Below are positions 32,567 through 41,171 of a DNA stretch of 64,000 bases, one piece after another (position 1 is the first letter of the stretch; each line of letters starts with the position of its first letter). Under the pieces are notes generated by a model. The model ran no database searches and was not told the origin of the DNA. It saw nothing but the letters and a program-made list of their open reading frames with translations. The stretch lies in the NCBI RefSeq assembly GCF_003583765.1, contig NZ_QXQA01000010.1:62001-126000 (forward strand). Direction: 5' to 3'. Both the position numbers and the translations under genes were made by a program. The stretch comes from Paenibacillus nanensis. Its GTDB lineage: Bacteria; Bacillota; Bacilli; Paenibacillales; Paenibacillaceae.

Positions 32567-33043
32567 GTGGCAAATGAAGAGTTGGTCTTAACGCCGGAAG
32601 GTCTGGCGAAGATCGAAGCGGAGCTTCAAGAGCTCAAAACCGTAAAGCGGAAGGAATTGTCGGAGCGGCTCAAGGTCGCGATCAGCTACGGTGATTTGAG
32701 GGAGAACAGCGAATATCATTCGGCTAAGGATGATCAGGCGCATTTGGAGACTAGAATTTTGCAGCTGGAGAGAATGCTGAAGATTGCGCGGGTTGTGGAT
32801 ACGGGCAGTATAGCTGCTGATAAGGTAGGCGTCGGTTCGCTGGTCACGTTGAACGATGTTGAATTTAACGAGAAGATCGAATACCGCGTTGTCGGACCGA
32901 CCGAGGCGGATGTCGCGGATAATAAAATCTCGTACGAAAGTCCGCTCGGTAAAGAGCTGATGGGCAAAAGAGTCGGCGATAAAATTCAAGTTAACGCTCC
33001 GATGGGCATTATCGAATACGAGCTTCTGGAGATCAAGGTTTAA
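32567..33043 (+). CDS. greA: Transcription elongation factor GreA
   Basis: 158 residues, the normal length. N-terminal antiparallel coiled coil (LTPEGLAKIEAELQELKTVKRKEL ... GDLRENSEYHSAKDDQ) carrying the acidic tip that stimulates RNA cleavage in backtracked RNA polymerase, and a C-terminal FKBP-like domain (SPLGKELMGKRVGDKIQV). The GTG start follows AAAGGGGAG. It has its own promoter candidate and its own strong terminator, so it is monocistronic. Confidence 0.97.
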   Translation: MANEELVLTPEGLAKIEAELQELKTVKRKELSERLKVAISYGDLRENSEYHSAKDDQAHLETRILQLERMLKIARVVDTGSIAADKVGVGSLVTLNDVEFNEKIEYRVVGPTEADVADNKISYESPLGKELMGKRVGDKIQVNAPMGIIEYELLEIKV

Positions 33044-33050
33044 CTGAAAG

Positions 33051-33096
33051 GCTGTCCGGAACGTTGCCGTCAGGCGTACGCGGACAGCTTTTTTTT
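33051..33096 (+). terminator. greA terminator
   Basis: GCTGTCCG (33051) pairs with CGGACAGC (33081), followed by a run of eight T. Confidence 0.88.
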
Positions 33097-33246
33097 GTGC
33101 ACGGGATCCGCATAAAAAGGGAACACGGCGAAAGCTTAAACAAGTGCATTCCTCTGCTGGAAAAAGGGCACTGTAAGGGTAAGACTTCAAAGAGAAACGC
33201 GCAGCGAGAATATGCCTGCAGTCACGCACGAAGGGGAATGAACGCA

Positions 33247-33558
33247 GTGGATAAAGATATGCTGAAAAAGGAAACCGGCCTGGTATCCAAAGACCGATAT
33301 TTTGTTACGATTGAAGTGATCGGGTATTACCAAGTGAAAAACGAGCAATTGCCGCTTCTTGTAGAGAAAGGCAAACAAGCCACGGTCGGCGACTATATTC
33401 GATTAATTAAAGAGCAGTATGACGAGGATACGGAATTAATAAACTTATCCCCTTATATGGAATTTAGGGTGCGGATGCCTAAACCGAAAGGCATACGGTT
33501 ATTTAAAGTGCTGAGGATGGTCAGGGATTTCACCTACAATCCGGTAACGAAAATTTAA
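33247..33558 (+). CDS. Hypothetical protein, 103 residues
   Basis: A small soluble basic protein of unknown family. The core is YFVTIEVIGYYQVKNEQLPLLVEKGKQ, followed by an acidic stretch (EQYDEDTELINLSPYMEF) and a basic C-terminus (RMPKPKGIRLFKVLRMVRD). The strand-rich first part and the length suggest a single small domain. I chose the GTG at 33247 because AAGGGGA lies nine bases upstream; the ATG at 33238 is too close to that site. It lies alone between the greA terminator and a convergent deoD. Confidence 0.65.
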   Translation: MDKDMLKKETGLVSKDRYFVTIEVIGYYQVKNEQLPLLVEKGKQATVGDYIRLIKEQYDEDTELINLSPYMEFRVRMPKPKGIRLFKVLRMVRDFTYNPVTKI

Positions 33559-33585
33559 GCAGGCCTAAAAAAATAGACCCAACCC

Positions 33586-33625
33586 AAAAGCTCCCTGACG
33601 GCGTAAGCCTTCAGGGAGCTTTTCG
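33586..33625. terminator. Bidirectional terminator upstream of deoD end
   Basis: 13-bp perfect stem AAAAGCTCCCTGA / TCAGGGAGCTTTT between convergent genes. Confidence 0.9.
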
Positions 33626-33632
33626 CTCGGTA

Positions 33633-34337
33633 TTAAACCGTCACCGCTTCAAGCGCAACCTCGATCATATCGTTGAAGGTTGTCTGCCGCTCCAGCGCCG
33701 TCGTCTCTTCGCCGGTCAGGATATGGTCGCTTACCGTCAGTACGCACAGCCCCTTCACCCCGAACTTGCTGGCCAAATAATACAGCACCGCTGCCTCCAT
33801 CTCAATCGCGAGTACGCCGTGCGCGCCCAGCGACGCCGTCATCTCCTGGTCGCCGGAGTAGAACATGTCGGAAGACAGCACGTTGCCGACGCGCAGCTGA
33901 AGCCCCTTCTTAAGTCCGCTGTTGTAAGCTTTCATCATCAATTCAAAATCGCCGATTTGCGGGAAATCGTAACCGGGGAACCGGTTGCGGATAATGGCCG
34001 AGTTCGTGGCGGCGGCTTGCGCGATAATCACGTCGCGAACCTTCACGTCCCGTTGGATCGCGCCGCAGGTGCCGACGCGAACGAGGGTTTTGGCGCCGTA
34101 ATCGTTAATGAGCTCGTGGATATAAATAGCCGCGGAAGGCATGCCCATACCTGTGCCTTGGACGGAAATGCGATGCCCTTTGTAGGTGCCGGTGTAGCCC
34201 AGCATGCCGCGAACTTGGTTATAGCAGACGGCGTTCTCCAGGAACGTCTCCGCGATGTATTTGGCGCGCAGCGGGTCGCCCGGCAGCAGTACAGTTTCCG
34301 CGATTTCGCCGGCCTTTGCTTCTATATGTACACTCAT
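33633..34337 (-). CDS. deoD: Purine nucleoside phosphorylase DeoD
   Basis: 234 residues, the usual length of the hexameric DeoD type. It cleaves purine (deoxy)nucleosides with phosphate in purine salvage. Motifs: [15 protein letters not shown] (phosphate site), [25 protein letters not shown], and the signature [13 protein letters not shown] (substrate Glu-Met-Glu), with the catalytic Asp in TVSDHIL. Start ATG follows AATGGAGGC. Monocistronic. Confidence 0.97.
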   Translation of the reverse strand: MSVHIEAKAGEIAETVLLPGDPLRAKYIAETFLENAVCYNQVRGMLGYTGTYKGHRISVQGTGMGMPSAAIYIHELINDYGAKTLVRVGTCGAIQRDVKVRDVIIAQAAATNSAIIRNRFPGYDFPQIGDFELMMKAYNSGLKKGLQLRVGNVLSSDMFYSGDQEMTASLGAHGVLAIEMEAAVLYYLASKFGVKGLCVLTVSDHILTGEETTALERQTTFNDMIEVALEAVTV

Positions 34338-34520
34338 TGTTTACAGCCTCCATTTAGTCTGATTGTTGGATATTTGTTGCACAACGTTTATCATAGCATT
34401 TTTTAGCGCTTCCATGCATGTATCGCTTTGCAAGGTCAGTCGAACAGTATGTGGGCTTGCTGCGCATACGGGAGGTCGGATTCGAATGCTCGTGAGGGCG
34501 TTTCGAAAAGGTGCAAATAA

Positions 34521-34555
34521 AACAAGCCGGGACGGGGTTAACGTCTCGGCTTGTT
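34521..34555 (-). terminator. Terminator of LLM oxidoreductase gene
   Basis: 14-bp stem (AACAAGCCGGGACG / CGTCTCGGCTTGTT, one wobble) with a T-rich tail on the minus strand (TTTTATTT). Confidence 0.85.
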
Positions 34556-34573
34556 CTTAGATGGGCTTTCGAG

Positions 34574-35626
34574 TTAAGCCTTGCCTTCCATCTTCTCCAG
34601 CTCCTTGCGCACGATCGGCGCGACCTTGGTGCCGAGCAGCTCGATGGAGCGCAGCACGTCGCGGTGCGGCATGGAGCCGATATCGACATGATGGAAGAAT
34701 CGGGTAATCCCTAAGTTTTTGTAGAGGAGGACGATCTTCTCCGCTACATATTCAGGGTCGCCGACATAGAGGGCGCCGCGCAGGCTGCGCGCGGAGTCGA
34801 ACGCGTCACGGTCGTAATGCGGCCATCTGCGTTCTCTGCCGATAGTATTCATCTGCGCCTGATTGTACGGGAAGAACAGGTCGGCCGCCGCCTCCGTCGT
34901 ATCCGCGATAAAGCCGTGCGAATGCGTCGCGATTTGCAGCTTGCTCGGATCGTGTCCGGCTTTCGCGGCAGCCTGCTTGTACAGGTTCACAAGCGGAGCG
35001 AACCGCTCCGGCATACCGCCGATAATGGCGAATACGATCGGCAGTCCCAGCGTACCGGCGCGAACGGCCGATTCCGGGCTGCCTCCGCTTGCGATCCATA
35101 CCGGCAGCGGCTCCTGCACCGAACGCGGATAGACGCCCCGGTTATCGATCGCCGGGCGGTGACCGCCGCGCCATGTCACCTTCTCCGATTCGCGGATGGC
35201 TAGCAGCAGCTCCAGCTTCTCCTCGAACAATTCCTCGTAGTCATCGAGGCTTTGGCCGAAGAGCGGGAACGATTCGATGAACGAGCCGCGCCCTGCCATA
35301 ATTTCCGCCCGACCGTTCGACAGCGCGTCCACGGTCGAGAACGCCTGATAGACGCGGACGGGATCATCCGAAGATAAGACGGTAACGGCGCTGCTCAGCC
35401 TGATTCGGCTTGTGCGGGAAGCCGCGGCCGCAAGCACGACCGCCGGCGCGCTCGCCGCATAGTCCGCGCGGTGATGCTCGCCGATGCCGTATACATCGAG
35501 CCCGACCTGATCCGCCAAGACAATCTCCTCGACCGCGTTGCGGAGCCGTTCCGCATGACTCACTGCCGCACCCGTCTTCGGATGCGAGGTTGTTTCCAGA
35601 AATGTGCTGATTCCAAGTTCGATCAT
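34574..35626 (-). CDS. LLM-class flavin-dependent oxidoreductase
   Basis: A 350-residue bacterial-luciferase-like monooxygenase of the TIM-barrel LLM family (Atu2307/SP_0267-type, group related to alkanal monooxygenases). Visible signatures: the start ELGISTFLETT, GIGEHHRADYA, GRAEIMAGRGSFIESFPLFG, PVWIASGGSPES and GDPEYVAEKIVLLY. It probably uses FMNH2 supplied by a reductase; the substrate is unknown. The start follows AAAAAGGAGG and a well-formed promoter lies directly upstream. Monocistronic. Confidence 0.93.
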   Translation of the reverse strand: MIELGISTFLETTSHPKTGAAVSHAERLRNAVEEIVLADQVGLDVYGIGEHHRADYAASAPAVVLAAAASRTSRIRLSSAVTVLSSDDPVRVYQAFSTVDALSNGRAEIMAGRGSFIESFPLFGQSLDDYEELFEEKLELLLAIRESEKVTWRGGHRPAIDNRGVYPRSVQEPLPVWIASGGSPESAVRAGTLGLPIVFAIIGGMPERFAPLVNLYKQAAAKAGHDPSKLQIATHSHGFIADTTEAAADLFFPYNQAQMNTIGRERRWPHYDRDAFDSARSLRGALYVGDPEYVAEKIVLLYKNLGITRFFHHVDIGSMPHRDVLRSIELLGTKVAPIVRKELEKMEGKA

Positions 35627-35652
35627 GCCGTAGCCTCCTTTTTCTTATCTCA

Positions 35653-35681
35653 ATTCTACTATAAATAATAATGTAAATCAA
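35653..35681 (-). promoter_or_regulatory. Promoter of LLM oxidoreductase gene
   Basis: Minus strand TTGATT, 17-bp spacer, TAGAAT in an AT-rich region just upstream of the ribosome site. Confidence 0.65.
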
Positions 35682-35741
35682 TTATTGTAAGTGGATTAGC
35701 GATGTTATTCGTTAGTATCGGTCATTGCCACATGTAGTATA

Positions 35742-35781
35742 ACAGAAAAGACCTGCAAGCGGTTTTGCGCCGCAGCAGGTC
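35742..35781 (-). terminator. Terminator of lysyl-PG synthase-like gene
   Basis: GACCTGC (35750) pairs with GCAGGTC (35775); on the minus strand the stem is followed by TTTTCTGTT. Confidence 0.65.
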
Positions 35782-35817
35782 CATTTCGTACTGGCTTATA
35801 TAGACGGTTTTTTAATG

Positions 35818-36819
35818 TTATTCGGATGCCGACAAGTATTGCCGGCTCGCTGGCGCTTGTACGGGGGAATGGACGATATAGGTCAATAGCGCAGCCGTTA
35901 ACGAGAAGGTTGCCGGCGGATAGACGAGGTAGATGTCTTCCCATTGCGGAGCGAACTTGTTTTTGAACTCGTAAAGACCTTTGAAGTTATAGAGACGGCT
36001 CCCATACTTGTACAGCAGTCTCGCGGCCAGCATGTCGTTGATATTGGCCAGCGGCGCCATTCCAAGGCTGCAGCGTCCATAGCCTTGCTCCTGAGCCCAT
36101 AAGCAGAGCGATAGGATAAGGTAGTCCATGGTGCCCTGCGGACAGGAATGCGAGTACCGCATAAGATCAACGGTCAGCTGCGAGTCGTCAGACGGTTCAT
36201 TGGAGGCTCCGGCTACGGTTAGAAAAGCTTCGATCCCGCCGTCCGGACCGGTCATTACTGCAACTGGAAACCGGCCGACATAGCCGCGGCTGAACGCGCC
36301 GACGGAGAAGCTTTTTTCTTTCCGGTCTTGCAGCCATTCATTCGAAATGGCTTCCAAACGGTCAAGCGTCTGAACGGAATAGGGCGGCTTCAGCATCTGG
36401 AACGAATAACCGCACTTGCGAAACTTGCTCAGCCGGTTGCGCTGCTTCAGCCAGGCCTTGCCGCTTAGACTAAAGCCCCGCAGACCAATCGCCGCCTCTT
36501 CACCGATCTTGGCCGCCCGCAAGCCGAGCTCTCTGTAGACGTGGAGCATGTCCGCCTTCGTCTGATAGAAGACCGGCAAACATCGCTTGCTCCTGCAAGC
36601 CGCAACGAACTGCATCGCCGCTCGTTTTTTGGCGTGCTTGCTGCCGATCGGATCGCCAAGCGCGATTCTGCTGTTGCCGACCGAACGGTAGGCAATGAGC
36701 GATTCGCGTTTCGAGTCCCAGAACCATTCCTTGTCGCCTAAAAAATACAGATGCGAGTGCGATCCGTATCCGCACTTCTCGAGCAAACGGTGGAGCCGGG
36801 TCTCCTTTATTTGATTCAT
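35818..36819 (-). CDS. Stand-alone lysyl-phosphatidylglycerol synthase-type domain
   Basis: A 333-residue protein matching the C-terminal catalytic domain (DUF2156, double GNAT fold) of MprF-type lysyl-phosphatidylglycerol synthases: FLGDKEWFWDS, RSVGNSRIALGDPIG, VFYQTKADMLHVYRELGL, KIGEEAAI, and the late LGMAPLANIND and YEFKNKFAPQWEDIYLVY. The large membrane flippase region of full MprF is absent; one weak hydrophobic stretch near the C-terminus may touch the membrane. It could transfer an aminoacyl group from tRNA to a lipid or peptide; MprF-type activity is not certain. Start ATG follows CGGAGG. Preceded by a palindrome. Confidence 0.87.
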   Translation of the reverse strand: MNQIKETRLHRLLEKCGYGSHSHLYFLGDKEWFWDSKRESLIAYRSVGNSRIALGDPIGSKHAKKRAAMQFVAACRSKRCLPVFYQTKADMLHVYRELGLRAAKIGEEAAIGLRGFSLSGKAWLKQRNRLSKFRKCGYSFQMLKPPYSVQTLDRLEAISNEWLQDRKEKSFSVGAFSRGYVGRFPVAVMTGPDGGIEAFLTVAGASNEPSDDSQLTVDLMRYSHSCPQGTMDYLILSLCLWAQEQGYGRCSLGMAPLANINDMLAARLLYKYGSRLYNFKGLYEFKNKFAPQWEDIYLVYPPATFSLTAALLTYIVHSPVQAPASRQYLSASE

Positions 36820-36845
36820 GTATACACTAACCTCCGAGCCGATTC

Positions 36846-36860
36846 TATGATGTCATCATA
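36846..36860. promoter_or_regulatory. Perfect palindrome upstream of synthase-like gene
   Basis: TATGATGTCATCATA: seven-bp arms around a central T, 26 bp before the minus-strand start codon; its left arm read on the minus strand contains TATGAT, a -10-like hexamer. Confidence 0.4.
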
Positions 36861-36939
36861 TTGAGGGTTGATGAAACAGCTTGCTTAATAAATCATCGGC
36901 AGTTTCCTCGGCTTCGTATAGAGGCAAATCTTTGCTGGT

Positions 36940-37671
36940 TTAATCAACAAGAGAAAGCATGCGACTTAAGGCTTGGCTAAGACCCTCAGGCTCGCTCAGC
37001 ATGGGCAGATGGCCTGACGGAAGCTCCTCGATATACTCCGGCTCAAGAGCGGCAATCATCCGATTCTGCAGAGACGGAGTAATCTCTTTATCCTCCGTCA
37101 GTTTGACATACATCTTAGGGATGCCGGCGGGAGCGGACGCGCGAATCCGCTCGGTATAAAGGCGCTTCGATTCCGGGAGAAAGTCCCTGACGACTCTGTC
37201 CGCCTGCTCGGGCGGCAGATCGCTGCAAAGCCCCTTGCGAAGGGCCGATTCCGGCGGCTTGGTTCCTGCTAGACGAAGAATCGCGCCAAGGATCCAGCGG
37301 TTCGGGGCCGGCAGCGACGATAAGAAGGAGCCGCCGTTTCTTGAAATAACCGCGCCCACCGCGACGAGACCGGCGACGCGCCCTTGGAAGCGTTGCGCAA
37401 GCTCCATCGCGAGGATGCCGGAGATCGAATGGGCGACAAGGATGAACCGCTCACATCCCCACTCCTCGATCTGCCGCTGAATGGCGGAGATATAATCTTC
37501 CAGCGCCAGGTCCGCTCTCGTATCCTCTGCTTCATCGCGGCGAGGGAAATCGGCGAGCAGACAAGGTATGCCCAGCCGCTCCGCCGTCTCGCTCCATACG
37601 CTACCGCGCAGTCCGACGCCATGCAGGAATACCGCCCCGATTTCTTCTTGCCGTTTATTATAAGTTGTCAC
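36940..37671 (-). CDS. Alpha/beta hydrolase
   Basis: About 243 residues, alpha/beta hydrolase fold. Motifs: FLHGVGLRGSVW (oxyanion loop), nucleophile elbow AHSISGILA (Ser) and a late SGHLPMLSEP carrying the catalytic His. Substrate unknown. The start is uncertain: GGAGG is followed by two ATG codons at too short a distance and by an in-frame GTG at 37671 at good spacing, which I chose. It is divergent from a WYL regulator and shares a perfect 10-bp-arm operator candidate with it, suggesting control by that regulator (inference). Confidence 0.85.
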   Translation of the reverse strand: MTTYNKRQEEIGAVFLHGVGLRGSVWSETAERLGIPCLLADFPRRDEAEDTRADLALEDYISAIQRQIEEWGCERFILVAHSISGILAMELAQRFQGRVAGLVAVGAVISRNGGSFLSSLPAPNRWILGAILRLAGTKPPESALRKGLCSDLPPEQADRVVRDFLPESKRLYTERIRASAPAGIPKMYVKLTEDKEITPSLQNRMIAALEPEYIEELPSGHLPMLSEPEGLSQALSRMLSLVD

Positions 37672-37732
37672 ATTCATCATCCTCCAGTACTTTTTCTCGT
37701 GCTTCATTTCATGTACGCTAATCATAGGACAA

Positions 37733-37757
37733 AAATAAGACAGATCATGTCTTATTT
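37733..37757. promoter_or_regulatory. Inverted-repeat operator between hydrolase and WYL regulator
   Basis: Perfect arms AAATAAGACA / TGTCTTATTT with the five-base centre GATCA, in the 124-bp divergent region. On the minus strand it overlaps the -35 zone of a TATGAT (37720-37725) promoter candidate of the hydrolase. Confidence 0.6.
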
Positions 37758-37795
37758 AAATGCGATACTAAGAAAAAAGCGGAGGAGTGAAAAAA

Positions 37796-38740
37796 ATGCA
37801 GAAATCGCAGAGGCTTATCCAATTGATCATGATGATTAACGCCCGGCGTTCGTTTACCGTGAAGGAGTTAGCGGATGAATTTGGCTTATCGACCCGCACG
37901 ATTACAAGAGATTTGCAAGAGCTAAGCGAGCTGGGCATCCCGATTTATTCGGTGCAGGGAAGGGGTGGGGGCTATAAGCTGCTGCGGGAAAGGCTGCTTC
38001 CGCCGATCAGCTTCACGGAGAGCGAAGCCGCCGCTTTGTTTTTCGCCTGCCATTCTTTGCAGTTCTTCGGGTCTCATCCGTTCGGAAAGGATGCGGACGG
38101 CGCACTTCATAAGTTCTATCATTATTTGCCGGCCGACGCGCGGGAGAAAATCGACGCGATGAAGGAGAAGGTGATGCTGTGGAGCCCGTTCCGTCCGATG
38201 TCGGAGGATGTGCTGCGTACGCTGCTTCAGGCCGTTATCGAAAAGCGCGCCGTTACGATTGTATACCGCGGGAGCGATGGCCGGACGGAGCGGGACATTA
38301 TGCCCTTCAGCCTATACGCCAGCACCGGTTATTGGTATTGTCCGGCCTATTGCCTCCTGCGGGAGGAGGTCAGACAGTTTCGGGCCGATCGTATCGAATC
38401 GGCGGTAATCAATCCCGATATTCCTTATCGGGAAGACATCGCGGAGCTCACGCTCCGCGACAAGCCGGACAGCAGCCAAAGGGAGCAGACCGTGCTCCGC
38501 GTGGCGCTTACCGCCAAAGGATTATGGCAGCTGGAGTCCAACTCCCGATTCTCCGCGTATTTGCAGAGAGGGGAAGACGGGGGCGGCAACGCGGTTGTGC
38601 CGATCGCGCGGGATGAGCTTCCTTTCTATGTCGATTTGCTCTGGGCCCTCGGTGAAGATGCGGTCATTGAAGCTCCTGCTGAAGCCGTTGCGCGCATGCA
38701 AAGAAAGGCGGAGGCTATGGCAGCCCGCTACCTCGCCTAG
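37796..38740 (+). CDS. WYL-domain HTH transcriptional regulator
   Basis: A 314-residue regulator: N-terminal HTH_11 winged helix (~1-62; FTVKELADEFGLSTRTITRDLQ), WYL domain (~135-215; TIVYRGSDGRTERDIMPFSLY, WYCPAYCLLREEVRQFRADRI) and the C-terminal WCX extension (~230-314). WYL regulators bind small molecules or nucleotides and repress or activate neighbouring genes. ATG 37796 lies nine bases after GCGGAGG. It is divergent from the alpha/beta hydrolase with a perfect inverted repeat between them, the likely operator. Confidence 0.92.
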   Translation: MQKSQRLIQLIMMINARRSFTVKELADEFGLSTRTITRDLQELSELGIPIYSVQGRGGGYKLLRERLLPPISFTESEAAALFFACHSLQFFGSHPFGKDADGALHKFYHYLPADAREKIDAMKEKVMLWSPFRPMSEDVLRTLLQAVIEKRAVTIVYRGSDGRTERDIMPFSLYASTGYWYCPAYCLLREEVRQFRADRIESAVINPDIPYREDIAELTLRDKPDSSQREQTVLRVALTAKGLWQLESNSRFSAYLQRGEDGGGNAVVPIARDELPFYVDLLWALGEDAVIEAPAEAVARMQRKAEAMAARYLA

Positions 38741-38812
38741 CAGGAAAGCGTCAGCGCAGTTCCGAATACAATAGGGAATACCGTTTATTGCCGGAAGAGA
38801 AGAGGGAAGCGA

Positions 38813-41056
38813 TTGAACCGTTTATTAACCGCTGCCGTTAAGCTGGCGGCTATACTTGCGCTTGCGGCCGTCGCTGCAGCCTGCAGCGATTTTGCAAGAG
38901 GCTTCCGCGAAGGATTGGCCGAGCCTGCGGACGGGCCGCCGGAAGTCGTGCGCGCGATCGAAAAGCATAACCAGACGGGGTACGATTTAATTGAAGAAGG
39001 GAAATACGATGAAGGCATAGGCTGGCTTTGGGAGGCCGTAAAGTTCGTCTACGAGGTGCATCCCGAGTATGAAACGCTTGAGGATGAGGTGCGGTCCAAG
39101 GAGCTGTTCGACTCGCCGTTCAACAATATGAGCTGGGCGTATAATGAGCTTGGCGATTATGAAGAGAGCTTGTACTGGATCGACAGGGCGCTGCTGCTTC
39201 TGCCGAATACCGAGATCGAATATATAAATAAGGGCAATGCGTTGTACGGCTTGAACCGCTACGACGAGGCGGTCGATTATTATGACCTCGCGCTCGAAGA
39301 GAATGAGGACAGCTTAAACGCCCTTTACGGAAAAGGCCTCATTTACTACGACAAAGGTTATTATAGCGGCGCGGCCGACATGTTCAACCGCTGCCTCTCG
39401 ATTGACTCCAGCGACTACGATGCGGCGGAAATGCTCCTCTATTCGTTTCTGGGACGGGAACAGGAGGAGGATGCGCTGGCTTTCGCGGAGAAATGGCTGG
39501 GCGATTATCCGGACCGATTCGACGCTTACCGGCTGAAATCCATTGCGCTTGAGCATGCGGGCGAATTCGAGGAGGCCGAGGCTTTCGCCCTTCAAGCGGC
39601 TGAAGCTTTTCCCGGCTTGACGGAAGCGCAGGAGCTGCCGGGAAGGCTGTATTACGATTCCGGGTATTACGGGGAAGCGGTTGCCTATTTCAAAAGCAGG
39701 CTTGCATCGCATCCGTCGGAGTCGGGCAGCGCGGTATGGCTCATTCGCAGCTATGCGGCGATGCAGGATTATGCCGCTGCCGAAGAAGCTTATCATCAAG
39801 CCGCGCGCTCGAATCCGGATCATGCGGAGCTGGCTGAGGCGATGGGCGATATGTATTTGGACCAAACGCAGTACGCGGAAGCCGCGCATTATTACGGCCT
39901 TGCTGCCGAATGGGAGCCCTATAACGAGATCTATGCGACGGCGGCGCTCGAGGCGCTTTACTATGGGAACCGGATCGACCGATGCGCGGCGAGCGGCGCA
40001 AGCATGCGGAATAAGATGAGCTACAGCGGAAATATCGCATGGTATACAGGGCTTTGCCAGCTGGAGAAAGGAGACTACGAGAGCGCGGTCATTTCGTTCG
40101 AGGAAGCGGTCGCCATTAACCCTGACGATTATGCTTCGCTTGCCCAGCTGGCTTATGCTCACCTCCTGACAGGCAATGACGAGGAGGCAGCTGAATTTGC
40201 TTCGGCCAGCCTGGAGCTTTACGACAGCGAAGCGACCGCCCTGTATGTCGAGCAGGAGCTTAAGGAGCGCAAGCGGCCGCTCAGCAAGCGGGTGGAGGCG
40301 TTTTTCCGGGATCAATATTTATATCAGGAAACCTCTTCAGAGTGGGAGAAAGCCTTCGCCAGTTTGACTGAAGCGGCGTCCCCGCAAGAGATTGCGGAAG
40401 CTGTGGAGCGGGCCAAAAAGCAGGATGATCCCTTTACCTTCGTCATTTATGGGGAAGAGTATGACCAGTTGTCCTCATTATCCGGGGGAGAAAGCGTAAC
40501 GTTCCGGGAAGAAGGCGATCTGCTGTATTTATCCGTCTCGACGTTCGATGCGACAACGGATAACCGCTTTATTGAAATCCTCGACAGCGTGAAAAATCCG
40601 GAGAGAAAAACGTTGGTGCTTGATCTCCGCGGGAATGCAGGCGGGTTATCCGACAGCGCCAACCGTATGCTGGATGCGCTGCTTCCTGACTACGTGACAA
40701 GCACCATGATTTATCGGGACGGGTCGACCGAAAGCTACTATTCCGATTCATCGAGTCTAGCCTTTAAAAAGATCTATGTTCTCGTCGACGAGGGTACGGC
40801 CAGCGCGGCGGAGCTTGTCACGCTTGGGTTGAAGACGTATTTGCCGAATGTGACCATTATCGGACGGGACACTTACGGCAAAGGAGTCGGCCAAGTCGTT
40901 TTCGAGGACAGATCCGCCAAAATGATGGTGTTCGTCGTTAACTTCTATTGGAATGTGAAGCAGACGAATATTGCCTCGACGCGAATCCAGCCGGATATTT
41001 ATGTGACGGGAAGCTCGATCGACAGCTTTATGAAGCCGGTGCGCGAAGGACGTTAA
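38813..41056 (+). CDS. Lipoprotein with TPR array and S41 peptidase domain
   Basis: A 747-residue exported lipoprotein: lipobox LAAVAAAC (Cys ~24), then ~10 tetratricopeptide repeats (~50-480; e.g. NEDSLNALYGKGLIYYDKGYYSGA, ALLLLPNTEIEYINKGNALYGLNRYDEA) and a C-terminal S41 (C-terminal-processing) peptidase domain (~560-740) with LVLDLRGNAGGL, the Ser in EGTASAAELV and Lys in TYGKGVGQ. No PDZ domain is visible, unlike typical CtpA, so the TPRs may present substrate. It acts outside the membrane. The TTG start follows AGAGGGAAG. It is followed by a strong terminator and then cassette copy 2. Confidence 0.9.
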   Translation: MNRLLTAAVKLAAILALAAVAAACSDFARGFREGLAEPADGPPEVVRAIEKHNQTGYDLIEEGKYDEGIGWLWEAVKFVYEVHPEYETLEDEVRSKELFDSPFNNMSWAYNELGDYEESLYWIDRALLLLPNTEIEYINKGNALYGLNRYDEAVDYYDLALEENEDSLNALYGKGLIYYDKGYYSGAADMFNRCLSIDSSDYDAAEMLLYSFLGREQEEDALAFAEKWLGDYPDRFDAYRLKSIALEHAGEFEEAEAFALQAAEAFPGLTEAQELPGRLYYDSGYYGEAVAYFKSRLASHPSESGSAVWLIRSYAAMQDYAAAEEAYHQAARSNPDHAELAEAMGDMYLDQTQYAEAAHYYGLAAEWEPYNEIYATAALEALYYGNRIDRCAASGASMRNKMSYSGNIAWYTGLCQLEKGDYESAVISFEEAVAINPDDYASLAQLAYAHLLTGNDEEAAEFASASLELYDSEATALYVEQELKERKRPLSKRVEAFFRDQYLYQETSSEWEKAFASLTEAASPQEIAEAVERAKKQDDPFTFVIYGEEYDQLSSLSGGESVTFREEGDLLYLSVSTFDATTDNRFIEILDSVKNPERKTLVLDLRGNAGGLSDSANRMLDALLPDYVTSTMIYRDGSTESYYSDSSSLAFKKIYVLVDEGTASAAELVTLGLKTYLPNVTIIGRDTYGKGVGQVVFEDRSAKMMVFVVNFYWNVKQTNIASTRIQPDIYVTGSSIDSFMKPVREGR

Positions 41057-41073
41057 TAGAGAGCCGCGATATC

Positions 41074-41106
41074 AAAACCAGGCAAGAAAGTTTGCCTGGT
41101 TTTTTG
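41074..41106 (+). terminator. Terminator of TPR-S41 gene
   Basis: 12-bp stem AAAACCAGGCAA / TTGCCTGGTTTT and a T-rich tail. Confidence 0.88.
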
Positions 41107-41171
41107 TTGCATAAAATCCCAAATATTAGGAAACATAGAAGCGTACATCGAAAAATAAGGGGAGATTCGCG

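Noticed and set aside
32186..32573. Minus-strand frames opposite phnA-like gene
   Set aside because: Shadows of the zinc-ribbon gene, which has clear family identity and a start signal.
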